A stretch of DNA of 64,000 bases. Origin: Elmis aenea. Its lineage: Eukaryota > Arthropoda > Insecta > Coleoptera > Elmidae. Below are positions 1 to 12,734 of this stretch, in pieces. The stretch is taken from the NCBI GenBank assembly GCA_947652605.1, contig OX393577.1, forward strand, positions 2,542,868 through 2,606,867. Direction: 5' to 3'. Under the pieces are notes generated by a model that was not told the DNA's origin, ran no database searches, and saw only the letters and a program-made list of their open reading frames with translations. The first letter of the stretch is position 1, and each line of letters starts with the position of its first letter. The position numbers were made by a program, and so were the translations under genes.

Positions 1-2196
1 TTCAAAATTACACTAAAAGAACAAACTATTACATGAAAAACATATCTGAGCAAATGCGAAGAAAAGGAATTCGTATGGTCACTAATTTTCATTCACATTG
101 TTTATATACATGGTGTATCAAAGAAAATTACTATGTCAAATATGATCTTTTTGCGCAGATTTTTCGCCACTGAATTGTTATATTTATTCATTATAACATC
201 TGAGGTACGAGGAATTCTGTACTTTTAAAAATTGATTGTGGCTCCTCTTAGCTTTGGGAATAATTATTAATCTAATTCAAGCAAACCTGTATCTCTTATA
301 ATAAGCGAGATTCCCATGCTGGAAATGTAATCTGGGACACCCTGTATATTATTGAAGGCTACTTTTTTGTCAAGTTCGTGTGTCTAGTAACAATTTGCAC
401 GAGTTGAAAATTGTTGAAACTTAGGGATACCTATCATATTTGAATCAAGACGTAAAGCTTTAATCTCTTTTATACCTAAATCTTGGTGCAGACTTATTTG
501 GGGCTAAAGTAAAATTTTGCTTGATTAAAAAAATATTTTTTAAACATTGTGTTTGGCTATTTTTTATAATATTAAGTGATTGTAAATTATATTCAAGTAA
601 AACACAATACTTTTGTTGTTAGACGTAATCAAAACATTACAAAGAACTTGTTTTTTATCGGTTCTGTGAAAACATATTTTACTATGTATTGTGTTAAGAA
701 GTACTAATAATTATTACGAAACTGTATGTTGAAATTTATTGGTTTTTTGGTCTAACAATTGTTCACTTTGTCACTGAACAGTCTTGAATTTTGACTTAGG
801 AAATGACTGTTCAGTGCGTTGATAATCCAAGCGAAATTAAAGCCCATGTTACTGGCATTAACATTTGTTTAACTTTTACGTTATGAAAACTCGCATATGC
901 CAGCGTGAACACTTTATGCGTATTCGATAAAATATAGAATTGACTAGTTTGCCTGCTGTCGTTTTATTAAATTGTCTGAGAGTAGAATCTGCATAGCTGT
1001 TGGTACACATATGGCGGTACTAGCGGCTGGCGTGTTTTAGCGGCCAACTGTCAACTTACGAACAAGCCCAGCCTGCTTTTGTTTTATCCATTAGCGGATT
1101 TTGTGCCATCTGGTTGATCATCCACGATATTTGATTTTAGCATAATGTTCCTTTCAAAATTTCGCGATTCCAATTTGTGCGCTCGTTTTGTTAATGAAAT
1201 ATAGCAAAACGCAAAGCTGATTAAAGTATGTATCACGAATTCGCCGGAAATTAATAATTGCGAATGTTTCAAACAGTTAATCCATACGGATTTACACGAT
1301 ACGTGCTACGACCTTGCACAACACGATCACTTTGTTATCACCACGTCTCATTCCAATTTACTAATGGTGTGTAAATGTATTCATGAATTCTTACTTGGCG
1401 CCAAGGATCTAATTTTGCTAAGTAGTTGGAGCAATCATGTGCATATATTCGTTGTGCATAATGAATTTTAGATTTTGAAAATAATGCCATTTACAAAACA
1501 AGTCATTGAACTTTCGTGAACTATTGGAAACGTATTGATAACGATAACAACAATGTTTAGTCAATAAATAGTTTTAAATTAACATTGCTTGTACGCTGTC
1601 GATTATACGAGTAAAAATATAATTTTTTTATATCTATTTCGTATGTTGTTAAAATGCAAGCCGATTGCAATATTGTTTATTGTTATCAAAACGTAATGCA
1701 AATTGCACATTAGCAAAAAATAATTTCATCCATGTGTATTTTTTACCATTCAACTCGTTCCTTTATCGTACTGCAGTTTGAACTGCCTGTGAGGGTTTGA
1801 AACGAAATTTCTTTTCTTGACAAGTCTTTGTCATCACTTCAGTTTCTTGCCGCATGTCGATAGATTATCTGTTGACGTAAGAATACCTTTACTGTCCCCC
1901 TTCATCCTTTTATTTAGTTTATTTACAGAAAAGTTCATAGGTGCAGGTATGTGTATTGCGATGAAACCAAAATGCATTATTTAAATTAATTAATAATTTT
2001 AACAAAACAACACTTAAGTTGTGTCTACATGGGGTGTCCGAAATTTGAGATTTACTTTTAACTTTAAGAATGTTCAAAGTCACTAAAATTGCACAAACAT
2101 TTGCCTAATCAGTGTTTTTGTTTTAGAGAAACTGCTCAGATCTCTGTTGATATAAGACAAAAACCCAACACTCATCAATTTTAAGTTTCATTCATT
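1..2196. other. Gene-free AT-rich stretch
   Basis: No open frame here resembles a known protein. The only structured element I see is the CAGGGTGTCCCAG-family repeat listed separately at 109-344. A modestly GC-richer patch near 1000-1080 has no recognisable function. The rest is AT-rich spacer. Confidence 0.6.
109..344 (-). repeat. Dispersed MITE-like repeat, CAGGGTGTCCCAG family
   Basis: Read on the minus strand it begins CAGGGTGTCCCAGATTACAT and ends near a TACACCATG inverted end. Most of its length is shared with 55968-56165 (plus strand). A shorter part recurs at 58315-58425 (minus strand), including the core TACTTTTAAAAATTGATTGT. Short inverted ends and no coding capacity suggest a non-autonomous DNA element. 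The superfamily is not assigned. Confidence 0.65.
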
Positions 2197-2492
2197 ATAA
2201 TTTTCATTGCAATACAAAAAATACATTTTCTGTTCGTCACAACAAAATTAAGTCGATTCAATATTTGACGAAAACAAACCGGCCAAAAACAAATAGATGT
2301 ACTTACCTATGTACAATAAATATAAGAGTAAAGATAAAATCTCAAATCAGTATCTAGTAAAACAAAACAAAAATATGTATAGCTCAGCACAAGATAAAAA
2401 TGCAATTATTTATTTAATGTTAATACATTCTGCAAATAAAAATAAAAAATACGTTTAATAACAGCAAACTTCATTTAAATTAAATATTTTTT
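2197..2492 (-). repeat. Dispersed repeat, copy A (pairs with 7676-7945)
   Basis: The reverse complement aligns along nearly 300 bases with 7676-7945. Shared blocks include CTTGTGCTGAG, TCTTTACTCTTATAT, TTTGTTTTCGTCAAATAT and TTGTGACGAACAGAAAATG. The two copies lie in inverted orientation about 5.4 kb apart. There is no coding potential and the family is unknown. Confidence 0.7.
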
Positions 2493-2529
2493 TGGATTAA
2501 TTTAAACCCTAATAGAGTTCATAACAATG

Positions 2530-2810
2530 CAATCTGGTCGCTTTTGTCGAGCGCGAAGCGCGATTCGTCTATGATTGATAAAAGAGAATTCTACGTAGTC
2601 GCCTTTGACGAGCGCGAGTTGCCGATTTTTAATAAAAGAGAATTCTACTCATTTGCATCTCTATTATTGATAAAATAAAACTAGCTCTCCTCGACGAGCG
2701 CGAAGCGCGAGTAGTCGATTGTCGATAAAAGAGATTTCTACGTTCTTGCTCTCGACGAGCGCGAGTCGACTAGCGGTTCCGGAGCCCCGAAGGGGCTCCG
2801 CAACTGCTAG
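2530..2810. repeat. GC-rich degenerate tandem repeat with strong hairpin
   Basis: About four imperfect units of roughly 55-90 bases each carry GACGAGCGCGA(AGCGCG) and GATAAAAGAGAATTCTACG. The GC-rich cores stand out from the AT-rich surroundings. The block ends in a long hairpin at 2770-2810: a 9-bp CGGAGCCCC/GGGGCTCCG stem closed by GAA, extended outward by CTAGC/GCTAG pairing. It directly abuts the 3' end of a Jockey-type fragment, so it may be 3' LINE sequence or a separate insertion. Confidence 0.6.
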
Positions 2811-2819
2811 TCTTAAAGA

Positions 2820-3510
2820 TTAATGAGTAGTTTAATTCTAGCCTAAATTAATAATGTTCAAACGTAGTCTAACGTTTACCCAATAGTAGTCTTTAGTTTG
2901 TTAATAAGTACACTAATTATTAACGTGCACACTACCGTACAGTCTGCTTTTAAAATTTTGCTTAAACTTGCTCAAAGATAATAATATATCTCATAAGATA
3001 AGTCTTCTTACTAATCCTGCAGTGTCCAGAAGCTGGATCGCCTCGACGTTTACATTTTGATAGAGCGTTTCTTCGTGGCTCTTGGCAAACTTCTTAATGG
3101 CGTTGGTTACAGTGTCCATGTTGAGGTCCCGATGTATGTCACTATTTCTGCAACACCAAGGTACATCAGCGAGGTTCCTTAGGTGTTTGTTCTGAAATCT
3201 CTGGATGATCTGAATGTTGCTTTGTTTGGTGCATACCCGTAACTGTATCCCATATGTCCATACAGGTTTTAAAATTTGGTTGTATAGCAAAAGTTTATTA
3301 TGTAGGGACAGAGAGGAATTCCGCCCGATCAGCTAGTACATTTTTTTATAATTGATGCTCATTTGTTTCCTTTTTTACTTGATATGAGCCTTCCAGCGTA
3401 GCTTAGCGTCCAGTGTAATACCTAATTATTTTGCTGTTGGAGTATGGAATTTGTTTGTTATTTAAGTTGATTGGTACGTGTTCAATTCTCTTGTTGGTAG
3501 TATAACACAT
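2820..3510 (-). mobile_element. Jockey-type LINE, 3' terminal fragment
   Basis: The fragment is the C-terminal end of a Jockey-clade reverse-transcriptase ORF plus its 3'UTR. A 99-codon open stretch at 2991-3290 (minus strand) reads ILKPVWTYGIQL, then IQIIQRFQNKHLRNLADVPW, then NSDIHRDLNMDTV, then VNVEAIQLLDTAG. These are hallmarks of the region after the polymerase domain in Jockey LINEs. Upstream codons (to about 3510) continue in broken frames with an RWK-like segment. No catalytic domain or endonuclease remains, so this is a 5'-truncated dead insertion. Its 3'UTR (about 2830-2990) resembles that of the copy at 45410-45965. Confidence 0.85.
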
Positions 3511-5190
3511 TAGAAAAAAAAAATTATAATTTTTTCACCTCCCACAGATCAAGTACAACAATCCTTTTGTAGAACCAGTTTTATATCTGAACCGCAGGGC
3601 CTTACTATTTTCGTTCCACCACAAATCCTTTTAAGAAGTTGTATTATTAAAATGTACAATTAGATTTTATTGTGAATTCTCTGTTAGCCAAAACTTCTTT
3701 ATTATTCAAACAATTTTAGTTTGGATAAATCTTATATTGAGAGAGATCCTCATAGTGGCCTGAATTAAGTGGTGCACTCTATGCAATCCGACACAATCAT
3801 ACAAACAAAAGGATAATAATTATTACATTTGAAAAGGTCAACGCATAAATCATATGTAGATTGTTAATAAATGAAAATCGACATTTACAGTAGATTTGAT
3901 TGTCTCTTGCAAAAATATTCCTCAGTTGGATTATTTTGTTTCAACCTTGTGTTCACGTTTGGTTTGTATTAAGTTATACAGCAACTTAAAATTGCCTAAA
4001 AACAACTTATTTTAAGCTAAACACGACGGAAATTCAGTTCATTATGCAATCAGCAGCGATGTTAATTGATCATTACGAATTCAAAAATCGGAGAATCTAG
4101 GCCACGTAATTTACCGAACACAATGTCGCAAATAAAAACGTAGCTTCAGTTAGAATTTCTAAACGAGTGTGAGCAGTAATTACATCCTGCTATGCTCGCT
4201 TACATCATACCAGTTGTGACACAAAAGACTGCAGAGACGTTCAGAGCTTGGAAAGGTAAAAATCCGTAGTAAAATGATAAGTTCAAACTGAATGGATGTA
4301 AACACACCTGCATCGTTGACTCTGTATTAGGTTTAAAAGGTATTGAGGTTTCACAGACAGATCATTGTACATCACAGAGGGGGGTGGCGCCGAATTCCCG
4401 CCGAGATGCTCACGTACAGGTGCTGATCCATTAGCGGCCACAAGATTTTAGCCGGACCGTTCACGGCCACCGTGTTTGTCTCAGTTAATAACAGTTAATT
4501 AATAAAATGCTTGCACTCCTGCTTATTAAAATACAAGGAACGGATCGCGTTTATACTAATTTTTCAATTTGCGTTACTGCTCTTTTATGTTAAAACTGCT
4601 TGGCATTTATATCCTTGGTTGAACGACAATATTTTCCAAGCCAGACATAATATTCACTTCCAATTTATACAGAAGGTAATAAATTTATTGTACAGTGCAA
4701 GTAATTTATCAACAATAATATTCACTCTTATTAATAAATTATTGTTATAATTTATTCGACTCATTTATATAACCATTTCAAAGTAACATTATACTTTAAT
4801 ATTTCTTTATGTGTAGGTATCAAGCAAATAAAGCGTTATTGGTATCACAACAAGGTAAAAATTAATATTTCACCGTCGTTTATAGTTTTTATTCAAAAAT
4901 AAAATAAAACAAGTAAACTTATGTTTTTTTTTAAATCTTAAAATCACAAATAGACACTAACTGGCCAAGGTCAAAATTAATTAACAAAAAAAAATATTTC
5001 ATTTGAAGTATTTTGCCAAATTTGATAACGAAAGAGGCACAAAACTTTATTTCTTGGACCTAAACTGTTCCAACAGAAATAGCTGCACAAATCTCTAAAT
5101 ATATTTCTGATAGTCCAAAGTACACAATTACAGAATTGTTTATGAATCAACAAACAGTTGTCACTTATAATCTGTAAAGCTCCTATTATC
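3511..5190. other. Gene-free stretch with a small GC island near 4380-4480
   Basis: No supported coding sequence. The segment 4380-4480 is GC-rich for this genome. It contains GGTGGCGCCG, an ACAGGTG E-box and the near-palindrome CACGGCCACCGTG, which also occurs in the 14.4-14.7 kb island. This is a possible regulatory element. The remainder is AT-rich spacer. Confidence 0.45.
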
Positions 5191-5194
5191 CAGA

Positions 5195-5910
5195 TATTCT
5201 GGATATATACGGAACAACACTTGAGACGTTTGGGATAAAAATAAACCAAAAGAACACGGAAACAATGATTATGGAAAAAAATGCACAAAAACGCAATATG
5301 GAGCTGAATGGAGAAAACCTAAAACAAGTACAAAAATTTAAAAATTTAGCATCGATGATAACAGAAGACGAAAAAATTGATGAAGAACTAAAGGAGGAAG
5401 GTTATTTAATAGTATTGAAAACACTTTCCTAGGGAAAAAAGAAATCCCGAAAGAAGTAACAATAGAAATACATAAAAAAGTGGTCACCCCTATGCCTCTG
5501 AGACATGGATCACAACAGTCCAACACAAAAAGGTTTTGGAAGCGATTCCTGAGAAAAATAGAAAACAAAACCAAATTGGACAAAATTAGAAATACAGCAC
5601 ACAGAGAAAATCTAAAAGTGAAACCAATCAGAAATAAAATAGAAGAAGGAATACTACGATGGTTCGGACATGTAAAACGCATGGACAACATAAGGTTAAC
5701 AAGTGTTTGAAGCGGGAAGTAGCAAAAAGAAAACGAGGGCAGGGCCAAGAAAAAGGTGCCAGGAAGGAGTAAAACAAGCACTGGACAAGAGGAATGAAGT
5801 GGGAGGATGTAGGGAATAAAATTCAAAAAAGAAGAGAATGGAGGAAGATATGAGGACTTCAACAAATGAAAACTCAACTCCACCCAATGCCTTACACCCC
5901 GTGAGGGTAG
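5195..5910 (+). mobile_element. RTE-like LINE, 3' end, frame-broken
   Basis: Broken plus-strand reading shows the C-terminal part of a LINE polyprotein. It includes DIYGTTLETFGIKINQ, then NGENLKQVQKFKNLASMI, then the open stretch 5480-5710 with FLRKIENKTKLDKIRN and EGILRWFGHVKRMD, then a degraded GRPRKRW-type tail. The order (leucine-rich strand, W-x-GH-x-RM box, arginine/proline tail) is typical of invertebrate RTE-like endonuclease/reverse-transcriptase elements. Frameshifts and stops show it is dead. The 3' end lies near 5900. Clade assignment is tentative. Confidence 0.75.
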
Positions 5911-6149
5911 ATAGGTGATATGAATTAAGTAAGTGAAGTTCCTATTGGAAGGTATCTGATACGACACTTTACTTCCTTACTTACAGCTATACAGGATGTT
6001 CCAAATTCGAGACTCGAAATGGGGTTCTCACTTATTTTAAGAGCTAAGAAGTTGGTTGAATTGAGGCAAGTTGCTGAAAATTTTGCGTGAAAAATCGTTA
6101 GTTTTGGATTGCTATCCTTTATTTTTCAAATTCCATCAATGTTGTATAG

Positions 6150-6300
6150 CAGGGCCGTGGAAAAACAGACAAAGGGGGCCCAGAGCGCTGAGACAATGGG
6201 GCGCCAAAATTCAATTTTTTTTTGTCTATAATAATTACATGTATACAGGGTGTCCCAGATAACATTTCCAGTAATTTAAGGTTTTGGTTTAATATGAACA
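6150..6300 (+). repeat. hAT-end and CAGGGTGTCCCAG repeat fragments
   Basis: At 6150 the sequence CAGGGCCGTGG followed by GGGGGCCCAGAGCG resembles the 5' terminus of hAT elements, like the TIR of the 15.46-kb element. No matching 3' end was found. From about 6246 the sequence CAGGGTGTCCCAGATAACAT starts another partial copy of the family at 109-344. Confidence 0.4.
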
Positions 6301-7675
6301 ACAAAAAAGTGAAAATATTTTTTACATTATTTTCACGTCTCAGGCATATGCTTCAAATGTCAAATAAAAACAGAAGTACTTTGATCTAAGGGTCAAAAAA
6401 CACTGATTTTAAATTATATTAAATCACACCCCTAAACAAGCAATTTGGAACCATTTAACCGACGTTTGATCTCTAATACTTTACAAAACTGCAATGGTAA
6501 TCTGCTTGAACAATCTGTATCATAAAATTACTTCATAAACGATCCAATCCGCGACAATTTCCATTTACATTTGCTTTAAGATAACTTTTACACAACACAG
6601 ATTCATTGTTGGAAAAAAATTCATATCAAAATACCAGCATGAGTCACGTTCAACTAATGAAATTCCGAGCGCACAGAATCTAATAAAGTGCAAGCACCCG
6701 TAAGGAACACTGTCATTCCTTGCACAACAAATATTCATTACGGTCCCCCTTCATAAGGGGGTCGTCGTATATGTCATGTATCTTCAGTCAATCGGTCGCC
6801 CCGGTTTAATAAAACTGCTCTAATGAAACGCCCGGCCTACTAATTAGATTCCAGCGCCATCCGTCATGCTAAATCCTGTGGGATTCGTACAGCACAGTAT
6901 GTTAACTACTATGGAAAACTCAACGATCATATTGTCTTTCGTACAAAATTATAAATAAAAATTATACAAGTACTTTCACTAAAAACGTTTCTTTCTTACC
7001 ATGTTTTATTTTTTTGCCTACCACAAAAACAACGTAAAACTTATTTGTGACATTTGCTCTAGCTAGACCAACTTCAATTGTTTTGTTTAGCGATAATTGG
7101 TGATTTTTTTGTTCGTCAATTATCGATTTTTTTCTAGCGATTTACCTGTACATAATTTAATGACGTCATAATTAAATATGATTGTCGTCAACGCCCGGTT
7201 TGAATAGAGGGCGATTTAATATCTTCAAAATTATAAAATTTATTAACTTGAACCACAAATTAATTTACACTGATTTTTGCGCAAAATCTCGGAAAATCTA
7301 TTTTATTGGCCTTTTTAAATAATAATTAAATAAATCAGTAAGCTATAAATATATCCAACCGTGGTCCTGAAAAAACCCGACAAAATATCCATTTATACGC
7401 TTAGTTAAAGCGTTCAAAGAGTCTTTTGTATGTAAAATAATGTTTCTCTTTCAGAGGATCACTCAGGGATAGGTAGTTTAATTTTTTGAATTATTCAAAA
7501 GAACATTAGAAACTGACAAGACATCGTAAAAAACAAATTTTTGTCGTTGCAATATTCCACAAACTGTAAAATGTGCCATGAAACAAACTACAATCCAGCT
7601 CATATTGTTATTTTTAGCAAATTATATTATAGATGTACAAGTTATAAAAAAGAATTAAATATGACTTCCTTGTTT
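6301..7675. other. Gene-free AT-rich stretch
   Basis: I see no gene. A TGACGTCAT site (CRE/AP-1-like) lies near 7161. Otherwise there is no recognisable structure. Confidence 0.5.
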
Positions 7676-7945
7676 CATATTTAATTTAAATTAAGTTTGC
7701 GTTTATTAAACATTAATTTATTTTTTTTAAATATGCAGAGTGTATTAAAATTAAATAAATAATTAAATTTTAATCTTGTGCTGAGTTAAACATATATTTA
7801 TTTTGTTTTCTAAACAATGATTTAACATTTAATCTTTACTCTTATATGTACTGTATATCTGTTTGTTTTCGTCAAATATCGAATCGATTTAATTTGGTTG
7901 TGACGAACAGAAAATGCATTTATTGTATTGTAATGAAAATTGTAG
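7676..7945 (+). repeat. Dispersed repeat, copy B (pairs with 2197-2492)
   Basis: This is the plus-strand copy of the repeat at 2197-2492 and shares the same ordered blocks with numerous substitutions and small gaps. The short open frame that overlaps it is not conserved in copy A and is not considered a gene. Confidence 0.7.
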
Positions 7946-9242
7946 CATGTAGAACTTACTCTGGAAACTATTTTTTTTATATTGAAACCATCACATTATT
8001 GGAGATAAATGTGGTTAAAATAGTAAAGAGAGTAAAGAAGTAAATAGTATTGTTAAAATGTACAGGTAGAAATATTTTCGTACACCATTAACTTTTTCCA
8101 TTTACTTTGTTGTAAATGTTTATAAAAACAATTCATTTGGTTACCAATAGCTTACACTTACCAGTGAATAAAGTGCACCTTATGCAGTGCACTATCATCG
8201 CTGGTTATCTATATTATATTTGTAGTACACACCTTGGCACGTTGTTTAATTTTTTTTAAACCCATCCAGTACATTTATTTGTGTCAACAATACACTTTGT
8301 AATCTTGTTTTTATTGTAGGGCCAATGTTGTATTACGTTACGTGTAAAATCGTTAAATATTTATGTATTTTAAAGTAGTGGTAAAAAGTAAATGGAAAGT
8401 AATCATTTAGTCAACACTCAACAGATGTACAAATTGGTAACAGTTGGGAGATAGGTACACTACACACACTATGCACAACTATTATAAGTTGCGATATATC
8501 ATGATATATTAACAAGTGAAATGTGCAACGTTGGGTTATATCATTGTTTGCGCCTTTATTAATAATAAAGCTGTCTATAGTCCAGCTGATGGAGGTGTAG
8601 GTGTGTCGAGTCAATTATGTAATCGTGTTACTTATTGTTCAGTTACATTTATTTAAAGTAATTAACGCGGATGCGAATATTTGTGATCATGTAGATAAAA
8701 TTAAACAAAGAACAGTATAATAATAAAAGAATGCTATAGAAAAAACCATAGTATTGTATCAAATAGCTTCCATTTTTTTATTTTAACCCAGGCTAGTTGC
8801 CTCTATTTAAACGGTGATATTACTCGTAGAACAAATGCAATGCGAAATTAAATAATGATACTGATTGTTAGTATATGAATGAATTTTATACCTCTCTTGT
8901 AAGACATTTTTTGATTTTAAAATGTTTAAAAATATAATGTTTATATTGCTGAAGAATATATCGTAAAAGAACTGTTGCGAGATATTAAGATGCCCATAAA
9001 AGACAAAGTAATACAAGTGTTAAAAATGTAATTTCCAGTGTCAACAATTAAAAAAATCTAAAACTTTCTATGTTTGCTCAAAAATAAATTTATTTTGGGA
9101 TGATACAACATCTTTAATGTTTTATAATTTATACCAGTTATCATCGAACATTGGGTCACAGTCTGTTAGCAAATAACCAAGGGTTTATGTCTAAATTTTT
9201 GTATTTTGAGATTTCTTATGTTAAATAATCTGTAGGATTAAG
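7946..9242. other. Gene-free AT-rich stretch
   Basis: No supported feature. All open frames are short, low in complexity and dissimilar to known proteins. Confidence 0.5.
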
Positions 9243-9330
9243 GATAATGAAGGACGAAACGTCGGTCATCAAGAAGAAATCTTCGACGCGGTTCACATCC
9301 GGAAACCGACTCTACTAATCTGTAGGAGTA
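9243..9330 (+). repeat. Penelope-like terminal repeat fragment (GAAACGTCGGTCATC motif)
   Basis: It contains GGACGAAACGTCGGTCATCA and CGACGCGGTTC. The same order is found on both sides of 44.4-44.7 kb. GAAACGTCG blocks of this type are recurrent in arthropod repeats and resemble the hammerhead-like termini reported for Penelope-like retroelements. The fragment is short, so the family assignment is only suggestive. Confidence 0.45.
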
Positions 9331-11195
9331 AGACCAGCAATCTGTATATTGATGATATTAATCAGTATAGATTTATTATGCTGTCAATAACAAATTTTGC
9401 TTTATCTTTTATAATAATATGGATCCTAACAGTTATCTTCGAATTTGAAACAGCCTGTATAAAGGTTTGCTTTTATTTGAGTTTTCATATGAGTACGTAA
9501 ATTTAGTAATGGGTTTATGCTTCTCTTGGTTTTATTTTTTTTAGAAATTATTTTAAATGTTTAATAAATCTGTATTTCTAATTTGCCGAGTTACATCACG
9601 ACTCTTAATTTATAACACAAAACAGTTGCACGTGCAAGGAAATATTGCAAGCGTAGACATTTGGTCGAATGTGGCAATAATATCTCTCCAACTATTATAA
9701 AACTTTATGACCTGCTATGATTTAGGCTTTCTACAAACTCTGTGTCGTACAATATAATCCAACGAAGCTGCATTTGCTTAAATACGATTTTTTTGTTGGC
9801 TTTTCAGTTAACATTCTCTTTAGCTGAGCGTTTCTTGTGAAACCAACATCTCAGTAAGGAAGCAGCAAAACCAGTCGTGACTGACAAATAAAATACTTGG
9901 CGAAAAAAAAATTCCATCGGTGAATTAAAGCGATAGTAGGCTGCGAACACCTGCGATCCAGTGAGCGGTATTTCTCAACGCTAATTAGTGAATCCACCAA
10001 CCAAACCAAGCTTTGGGTTAATGTAATTGCAAAGTTAAAGGCAGACACCGTATATATCGCTCAAAACAACTTTTACTTCTACGAACACTGAGTCTTATGA
10101 AGATACTGTGAAGATGTTAATAACAACAAGTTTGTTAGTCAGTCTTTCAAAACATTGGAATATCCCACAACGAGACTAACATTATACACAGCACGTAAGA
10201 AAATATAAAACAAAGTTATACAAATAAATATAAAGTTAATATCTGTAGCTATGGTGCCTTTTTTCTATTTAACTACACCGCGGAAGAAAAGTTGCATAGG
10301 AAAAATATTGTTTTTTCAAAAACGTGCATAAATTTATTCATAAAAAGAGCTCTAAGCGTTTCCGTTAATACCACAAATCCAAAAAAGGAATTTGTTTATC
10401 TTGTAATGTATTAGAAAATATTTGTCTGAGTTTTTGTTTGGGTTTCGACAGATTGCTCAACATATGCTGAATTTAACATATCGTTAAGAAGGTGGTTTTT
10501 TCTCTTTTTAATGATATAACGGTGTCAATATTTAATTTTAAACCTACGAAGGAATTGATAATTATTTGGTGCGGTCACCAAATGACTTTCGCCATATGTG
10601 TGTTTGTATAGCTTTGGGTATTATGTAAAAAAACACACTTTGCGTACCTCCTCCTTTAAATACAGTTAATCTACAAAAACAACAAATGAAAAAACAAATT
10701 TTCAAAACTTTAGAAGTAGAATTTAGTTTTCTGAGTAATATTAATTTGTTACTTATTTGATTTTCTCACGAGATAAGGTTTTATAGGAGGCAAATAAAAG
10801 TTTAAAATTGCCATAGATAAAATGATATCAAACTTTTGTACCTGCCATAAAAGTAATTTGTTAAATAAGGTTGTCCCTGGAGGTTTCCGCAAAAATTCAT
10901 AGATTTGTTTTTTATGTAATTTTAGATAAAAATCATCTCATCAACATGGGTCCGATTGGAAAAATCTAGTCATGGGTTACTAAAGTTAAAGTTGAAAGGG
11001 CGAAATACGAAATGGAAAGAGGCTAGCGAACTAGCACGGACAGAAATAGTGGAGCAAGTTTGTCCACAAGATAGTCCAAAAATTGAGAAGATTATTTCCA
11101 TTTACTTTTAAACCCTTACACCGAAACTGTAGATAAGGTTGTTGATTGTGTATGTATGTAGGTGTGAAAAAACAGCCGAGCAGTGCTATTTTTTT
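9331..11195. other. Gene-free AT-rich stretch
   Basis: Nothing coding is recognisable. A TTCTCACG octamer near 10765 matches the Su(H) consensus in reverse, but it stands alone in AT-rich sequence and carries little weight. Confidence 0.5.
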
Positions 11196-11199
11196 TTTA

Positions 11200-11480
11200 G
11201 AAAATATTCATTTAGCAATTTGCGCAGCTATGTCCTTACAACAAGACGGAGTACCTCCACATTTTCTCCACATAGTATCTGATAACTTGATCAAACTCAC
11301 CCTTAATCTGTAGATTGACCAGTACGATCTTCTGACTTAACTGCTTTAGATTTCTTTTGGATACATAAAAGAGCTTGACTATCTGTTGGAGAACAAATCT
11401 TAATAAAGAATAAAAAGTAAGTCAAAGAGTGCGATTTTGTCGCGCAGGGAGGTTTGTAAACGATTGTACGTCTGTTTTTT
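11200..11480 (+). pseudogene. Mariner/Tc-type DDE transposase relic
   Basis: Plus-strand translation, with stops and at least one frame change, reads LQQDGVPPHFLHIVSDNL, then a W-I-DQ-like segment, then SSDLTALDFFW. These match the hallmark blocks QQDGAPPH and RSPDLTPLDFFLW around the second catalytic aspartate of mariner/Tc3-like transposases of insects. Only this catalytic-core piece remains. The element is dead and its terminal inverted repeats were not found. Confidence 0.7.
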
Positions 11481-12719
11481 TTGGCTCCTCCACCATTTTT
11501 TTCTGTGCCTTCGCCTTTTTTTAATTGATACATTTTAATTAGTTCCCGTTAAAGTTAACTGACTTTTATGTACCATACTAGTACTCTACGTATGTTTGAT
11601 GTGGTAGTCTAGAAGTAATTTTTTAGCACCATTTATCTTACTAACCATACCAATTACTTTTTATGTATAATTTGATAATCGAATTTTGGAAATAAAACCG
11701 TTAATCAATCAATTAAAAGTAAATTAATGAAATTGATTTTTTAGATTACGAATTAATTTCTAAACTTTATTAACTGTTTTCGTTATGTAAACTAGTCCTA
11801 ACTAGCTAAAAGCCAATTAATACGGTAGTCTTTTATCCCTGGGCGAGTCAAATTTGCGACTTAACTGTATCTGCAGGCAACGGACGTTTGTAATTTGAAA
11901 ATTTATATGGGAACTCTCTTAATTCGTATTTGTAATTCATTATAAAATCGACAAACATTTGTGTTAGCACTAAGCTGGTGACTTATTAACAAATTCTTTG
12001 AGAGTAAAATTGTTCACGACTTGTTTGAACAGTTGGCTGGCCGTTCAGAGCCCATAGAAATAAAAATACTAAATACATTACTATATTAATGAACATTTTA
12101 ACTTAATCGTTTGCTTACGATGCTGTAAAGTGATTAACCACTTAAATTTTCACAGGTTTATTTATTTACGACAGCTGTCAGTTATTAAAGAAATTTACTT
12201 TAGCGATAAATTTGACCTCTACTGAATTAATGAATTGGAGTTAAGTGTCTAATAATTTAAATGAAAAACCCTTAACCCACGCACTTGCAAACGCCTGCAT
12301 AATGATTATTAATACTAAAATACATTATTCCAATCACATAGACGTAAGGCAAATGCGTGAATATGAGATATATTTACGGCCCTTTACAGTTTGTCGGAAA
12401 TTAACATTAGTTTTATTGCAGTAAAACCATAGGATTTAATTATTACGGGGTATTATGTTATTTAGTTGGCGTTTTAACAGCATTCCTAGGAAATTATTTT
12501 GTAAATTCGTCGTGGGAAAATATTTTATAATTGGCGATGTTAGTTTGACAGTCATTATGATGAAGAAAATTGCATTTACGATTTTAGTAGGTATAACATC
12601 TAGTAAAGTGTGTATGTTTATTGCCTTAAAGAACGCGATTTTCTCGGTTGTTGCATGATATTGTTTTTGCTTGAAAATATACATAAAAAGTACACGCTCG
12701 TGATTATTATATTTTTTTT
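11481..12719. other. Gene-free AT-rich stretch
   Basis: No supported gene. Open frames at 12436-12684 and 12455-12658 overlap on opposite strands, have AT-driven composition and match nothing I recognise. Confidence 0.5.
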
Positions 12720-12734
12720 AAGAAAGTAGATTAG

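Noticed and set aside
5338..5967. 209-codon minus-strand ORF
   Set aside because: It is the antisense shadow of a LINE fragment on the plus strand; the sense strand carries the recognisable polymerase motifs.
11303..11533. Lysine-rich minus-strand ORF as a small protein
   Set aside because: It is antisense to the mariner/Tc relic and has no domain.
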